From assembly GCF_001238275.1 (NCBI RefSeq), contig NZ_LGTB01000025.1, positions 1 to 64,000 on the forward strand: a stretch of DNA of 64,000 bases, read 5' to 3'. Both the position numbers and the translations under genes were made by a program. Under the pieces are notes generated by a model, which worked only from the letters and a program-made list of their open reading frames with translations, was not told the origin of the DNA and made no database searches. Shown here piece by piece: positions 58,092 to 64,000 of the stretch. The stretch's first letter is position 1; the number at the start of each line of letters is the position of its first letter. This DNA comes from Bradyrhizobium viridifuturi. Its GTDB lineage: Bacteria > Pseudomonadota > Alphaproteobacteria > Rhizobiales > Xanthobacteraceae.

Positions 58092-58199
58092 GGCGGCTCG
58101 TGGTTACAAAAAGGTGCGTAATTTACATCCCGGATGTGGCGAATAGGGTCCGGCTCCGCTGCGCAGCGTGATCGTCAGATCATCACCGGAGACCACATC

Positions 58200-58913
58200 A
58201 TGGAACCTATCCTTATCTATGGCTTCCCGCTCGGAAGCTCCATGGGGCTCGTTGCAGCCCTCGAATGGCTGCGCAAGCCCTACCGCCTTTGCCGCGTCGA
58301 CATGCTCGGCGAAATGCGCGATCCCTCCTATGCGCGGATCAATCCGCGGCACGAGACGCCGGCCTTCGTCACCGACCAGGGCAGGGTGCTCACCGAGAAC
58401 ATGGCGATCGCAAGCTGGCTCGCGGCGCGCGATACCGAGCGCCGCATCAGCTTCGAGCCGTTGTCGCCCGAGGTCGACCGGATGCGTTTGCTGATTGCGT
58501 TCGTGAACACCGGCTTCACCGCGGCGTTCAGCCCGTTGTGGGCGGCGCTGGAGATGCAATCGCCGGCCCCGACGATGCAGTCGGCGCTGCGTCAGTGGGG
58601 GAAGGGCAATGTCGTGCAGCGGCACGACAGGCTCGAGGAACTGATCGGGGATGCGCCGTTTCTGCTCGGCGACCATCCGACATTGGCGGATGGGCTGCTG
58701 ATCGGTGTCGCGCGCTGGCTCGAATTCCACGCCGTCGCCGACCGCAATCGCTGGCCGAAACTGGCCGCCCTTCGCGCACGCCTGGAGGCCGATCCGGCCG
58801 TGATTTACGCGACAGCGCTGGAGAACGGTGACAGCAGTCCGGGAACGGGCGCTTGCCTCGGTCACGTTGCGCTTGCCGAGGTGATCGAGCGGTTCGGCAC
58901 GCCGCGCGCGTGA
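58200..58913 (+). CDS. Glutathione S-transferase family protein
   Basis: The 237 aa protein has a GST N-terminal domain (ILIYGFPLGSSMGLVAALEW; NPRHETPAFVTDQGRVLTEN with the cis-Pro) and a helical C-terminal domain (RLEELIGDAPFLLGDHPTLA). It is cytosolic and presumably GSH-dependent. Divergent from HxlR and followed by a strong hairpin at 58939. Different subgroup from the GST at 37985. With HxlR and the ABM protein it looks like an electrophile-response trio. Confidence 0.85.
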   Translation: MEPILIYGFPLGSSMGLVAALEWLRKPYRLCRVDMLGEMRDPSYARINPRHETPAFVTDQGRVLTENMAIASWLAARDTERRISFEPLSPEVDRMRLLIAFVNTGFTAAFSPLWAALEMQSPAPTMQSALRQWGKGNVVQRHDRLEELIGDAPFLLGDHPTLADGLLIGVARWLEFHAVADRNRWPKLAALRARLEADPAVIYATALENGDSSPGTGACLGHVALAEVIERFGTPRA

Positions 58914-58938
58914 GTGATTCCCGGAGGCGGGATTGCGA

Positions 58939-58968
58939 GGCGGTGGACGCGGCTTGGCGTCCACCGCC
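58939..58968. terminator. Hairpin between convergent genes
   Basis: GGCGGTGGACGC (58939-58950) pairs with GCGTCCACCGCC (58957-58968) across a 6 nt loop. No T tract is visible; it may serve both convergent genes. Confidence 0.6.
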
Positions 58969-58988
58969 AGGAATTTGCCGAAAGGATG

Positions 58989-61219
58989 CTAGCGCAGCAC
59001 CTCGTTCAGCACCTCGCCATCGACCTGGTGCGGCGTGGTGCCGAGCATCCGCATGATGGTCGGCGCGACGTCGATGTTGCGCATGTGCCGTACCACGGTG
59101 TCCTTCCGGATCTGCGGCCCCGCGGCGATGAACGTCGCGCTCATCACCGGAAGCTCGGGATCGTGTCCATGGGCGCCGTAGAAGTTCGGTATCGACAGCG
59201 CGGTGGTGGCCGAATTGAACGGCGCATCGCCCTGGCGCGCGACGCCGGGGTTCTGGATACCGTCGAAATTGTAGCCGGGCGCCATCAGCGCGAACACGTC
59301 GCCATAGTCCTGGCCGACGGTCTTGCTGGTGCACTGTCCGGTGCCGGCGTCGCATTGCAGCGGCCGGGTCTCGACGACGGTGAAGATGCGCTGATCCCTC
59401 AGCGAATAGTTGAAGCGCGCATTGGGATCGACCGCGTTCTTCACCGCATCGGTGATCTGCGCCACCAGGGCGCGGTAGGTCGCTAGATCCACGGTGCCGC
59501 CGAGCTCGCGGTTCTGCAGGTTGACGTAGATGTCGGCGGCGGGACCCGAGGTGCGGATGCCGACCTTGCTGGTGTCGATACCCGCATTGCGCAGGATGTT
59601 GGTGAGATTGACCGAGGTGTGGAACGGCGCGAAGCCGTGGTCCGACACCACGACGACGTTGCTGTCATGGCCCGCGGCCTCGGCAATCTGCCTCACGGCC
59701 TTGTCGGCGGTCTGGTAGGCGAAGCGGATGTAGGAGGCGTAGCGCTTGACCTTGGCTGGATCCTGGTTGGCGCCGATCGAGTTCGGATCGGTCGGGCTGG
59801 TGCCCTGGCGCGGATCGGTGAGCAGGAACTGGTGCTCGGAGCCATCCGGCTGCTCGATATAGACCATGACGAGGTCGGCATCCGGATGCGCCTTGATCGC
59901 GCGCTCGCCGATATTGGCCTGGTAGCGCACGAAGGTCTTCACCATGTCCTCGAACATCGTCTCGATCTCGAGGTCGGGGAAGCCCGTGAAGCCCGGGCTC
60001 AGGCGCTCCGGAATGCGGAAGTCGGCCTGCGGACGCCAGAACCCGATATTGTTGTTGATGTCGTCGACATCGGCGAGGACAGGCGTGTTGCGCGGAATGT
60101 AGTTGGCGCCGTAGCGGGCGAAGCGCACGACCGAGAGGTCCGGCGACAGCGCCGAGACGAAGTACGCGGCGCCGACCTTGGCGCCGCTGCCTTCGAAGAA
60201 GAACGGCGCGTTCTCGCCGCCGAACTTGACATAGGCCGGTCCGGTCGAGGGCGCGTGGAACGGCCCTGCGGTGATGCCGCGGTTCTCGTCGAAGAACACC
60301 AGCGTGTCGTAATTCACCTTGCGGTCATTTGTCGTGTCGATCGCGGCGACACGGATCGAATATTTCACGTCGAGCGTCGACGCATTGGTGCAGGTCGCGG
60401 TTGCCGCGGCCGAGCACGAGAACGTCTCGACCGGCGCCGAGGTCACCAGCACCGGGCTGAACGAGAAATGACCGGCCGCCTGCAGCGCCGCCACGATGCC
60501 CGGATCGGCGGTGAAGTCGCTGCGCGACAGCGTAAAGCCCTGGGCGCCGATGCCGCCGAACGCGCCGAACGGCACCGTGAAGTCGGTGACGCGGGTCGGC
60601 TGCGCCGGCTGCACCACGGTCTTGTTGATGGAGATGTCGGCGCCGTCGCCGCCGGGCCAGGTCGCGGTGACGACCTTCTTGCCCTGCTGGCGCAGCTGAA
60701 CCCACAACGCTGCGCCGTCGGGTTTGCCGTCGGCCCGAGCGGACTTTCGCTGTAGCCGCCGATCGGCGCCGCAAAACCGCTGATGCTGCTGGAGATCGGC
60801 CCGACGATCGGCTGGAACGTGTTCGAGGGGATATCGTTATGAACCGCCGTCGAACCGGTCGCGATCGCGATGTGCGACACCGCCGTGAGCGACGGCGACG
60901 CCGTTACGTTCTGCAACGCCACCGCGCCGTGGCGGCTGAGCCGGGCGAGACCGCCGTCGCGCGGCAGCACACCTTCCTCGATGAATTTCTGGATGAAATC
61001 GGGTTTTGCGCCGTCGAGCGAGATCAACACCACGCGCGACTTGCGGCCATGATGACCGCCGTCATGATCTTGGTCCTGATCCTGATCGTGACCGCGGGAA
61101 TCGCTGCCGCGATCGCCATTATCGCCGTCCTGTCCGGCGCGCGCCGGAGTTGCGATCCACGCCAGCGATGCGACAAGCGTCATCGCCGTCGTGGCGGAAA
61201 CCAACGTTTTCAATTTCAT
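58989..61219 (-). CDS. Type I phosphodiesterase / nucleotide pyrophosphatase, exported, one frame break
   Basis: Read through, about 743 aa. A signal peptide (SATTAMTLVASLAWIATPARA) is followed by an Asp/His-rich linker (GHDQDQDQDHDGGHHGRKSR) and an alkaline-phosphatase-superfamily domain: LISLDGAKPDF (metal Asp), ASPSLTAVSHIAIATGSTA (nucleophile Ser/Thr site), VVVVSDHGFAPFHTS and FYGAHGHDPELPVMSA for later metal ligands. The frame breaks near 60734: GGGCCG should be GGGGCCG, giving PLGADGKPDGAALWVQLRQQ. It is periplasmic, hydrolysing phosphodiesters or nucleotides. The linker may bind metal (inference). Confidence 0.85.
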
Positions 61220-61495
61220 GAGAATGCCCCAAGCTCGCTGCGCGAATGCACAAACGGAAACCGTTCGGCAATCTACGGACGCTTGGCTGACGGCCATGTG
61301 ACGCATGCGCGACGACGCAACGACAGCGCATTTGCGCGTCACAACTGCAGTGTGCATTGCTTTACGCGAAGATCGCGCGTGAACGCAACGCGCTAGCGCT
61401 CTGCTTTCTAGTCAGTGCGTGTCGATGTAACGGTTGGATGACGGCGCGTGGTCACGGACCTGAAGCGTTCTCGCACGAAGCGGTGACGCGCGCGC

Positions 61496-61987
61496 TTACG
61501 CTGTCGGCTCCGCAGGCGCCTTGCGCTTCACCCGCTTGATGGTGCCGGAGAAGGTGAACAGCGGCCGCCCGGCCGATGTCAGCATGCCGCGCACGAAGAT
61601 CAGCGACATGCCGGCGCGGGTGACTTCCCCGGTGCATTCGATCAAATCGCCCTCGCGGGCGGCGTCGAGGAATTCCGAGGCGAACGAGACCGTGACGCCG
61701 GGGCCCTGGAGCACGGAACCGGCGAGCGCGAACAGGCAGTAGTCCGCGAAGGTCATGAAGCAGCCGCCATGGACGTTGCCGGAGCCGTTGAGGTGCTTCT
61801 TGGCGACCCGGAACGCGCAGGAGATGCGGCCGTTCTCGTCCATGCGGTGGTAAAACGGGCCGGTATGGGTCTCGAAATTGTCCCGAGTCCAGGTTCGCCA
61901 GCCGGCGAATTCGCCCTCGGTTTCGACATGCAGGTCGGGGCGGCGGTTGAATGCGGTGTTGAGTGCGGTCGGGGCGAGTTCGTTCAC
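61496..61987 (-). CDS. PaaI-type hotdog thioesterase
   Basis: The 163 aa product starts at a GTG with GAAGG 10 nt before it. It has the hotdog motif NVHGGCFMTFADYCLFALAG and the strand HLNGSGNVHGG, then FSGTIKRVKRKAPAEP at the end. It hydrolyses acyl-CoA. An open frame extends 34 codons upstream, without a good site, to 62089 near the purL promoter. It is divergent from purL. Not the same subgroup as 11549-12010. Confidence 0.85.
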   Translation of the reverse strand: MNELAPTALNTAFNRRPDLHVETEGEFAGWRTWTRDNFETHTGPFYHRMDENGRISCAFRVAKKHLNGSGNVHGGCFMTFADYCLFALAGSVLQGPGVTVSFASEFLDAAREGDLIECTGEVTRAGMSLIFVRGMLTSAGRPLFTFSGTIKRVKRKAPAEPTA

Positions 61988-62161
61988 GAAATCTGGGCCT
62001 TCAATTATCGGGTTCGGGTCCTTAAATCCGATCCATCCCCATTGTGCAAATCCCGGGTGCCGACCCCAAGCCGCGCCCAACCGCCGCAAAGCTCTGGACA
62101 GGCCGGAAATGGGCCGTAAAAGGCCTTTTCGCCCCCGTTCGATCTACCTATTAAGGGTCCC

Positions 62162-64000
<1,839 letters not shown>

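Overview
The window looks like one chromosome segment of a Bradyrhizobium-type alphaproteobacterium (order Hyphomicrobiales). The evidence is high-GC coding sequence, an alphaproteobacterial RecA with a GAAC-N7-GAAC LexA box, the ATP synthase zeta (DUF1476) inhibitor, a eukaryotic-type NADP isocitrate dehydrogenase, a glycine-riboswitch gcvTHP operon, a MloK1-like channel, and dispersed AAGCATGATC-type palindromic repeats. The genus is an inference; no rRNA or tRNA was seen to confirm it.

Layout. 1-14.9 kb holds small envelope genes, an MmyB-type regulator, a DsbA-like oxidoreductase, NIPSNAP, transglutaminase-like and CelD-like acetyltransferase genes, an SDR, a caspase-like protein, a PQQ dehydrogenase, an amidase, and two paralogous short secreted proteins sharing a DPWG motif. 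14.9-19.7 kb is an almost gene-free accessory stretch built from repeated modules: tiny minus-strand genes (36-66 aa), GC hairpins, repeated sequence blocks and IS-like inverted repeats. 19.7-36.7 kb is mainly housekeeping: LexA box-recA, a thioesterase, gcvP-gcvH-gcvT with a tandem glycine riboswitch, alaS with a downstream cyclic-nucleotide-type K+ channel, icd, a hydrolase fused to a membrane domain, and a TrmJ-DUF559 fusion. 36.7-52 kb is accessory metabolism: MBL hydrolase, GST, dihaem cytochrome c, an orphan amino-acid-type binding protein, a PACE efflux gene with divergent LysR, a sugar-alcohol SDR, a GlcG-like protein, and a TetR gene divergent from OsmC / ACAD-fold flavoprotein / rhodanese / cyanase. 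52-64 kb is the purine cluster purC-purS-(secreted protein)-purQ, with purL about 7 kb further on, beyond transporter, GST/HxlR, phosphodiesterase and thioesterase genes.

How genes work together. gcvT, gcvH and gcvP form one glycine-controlled unit for glycine catabolism. purC, purS, purQ and purL supply the FGAM and SAICAR steps of purine synthesis. The rhodanese and cyanase genes suggest handling of cyanide or cyanate-type compounds, with the OsmC and flavoprotein genes as possible upstream steps (inference).

Sequence quality. Eight sites in seven otherwise intact genes, including gcvP and gcvT, are broken by what looks like one missing base in a short G/C run; a ninth site may carry one extra G. 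This pattern fits uncorrected base-calling error better than real decay, so these genes are given as single CDS spans with the break noted.
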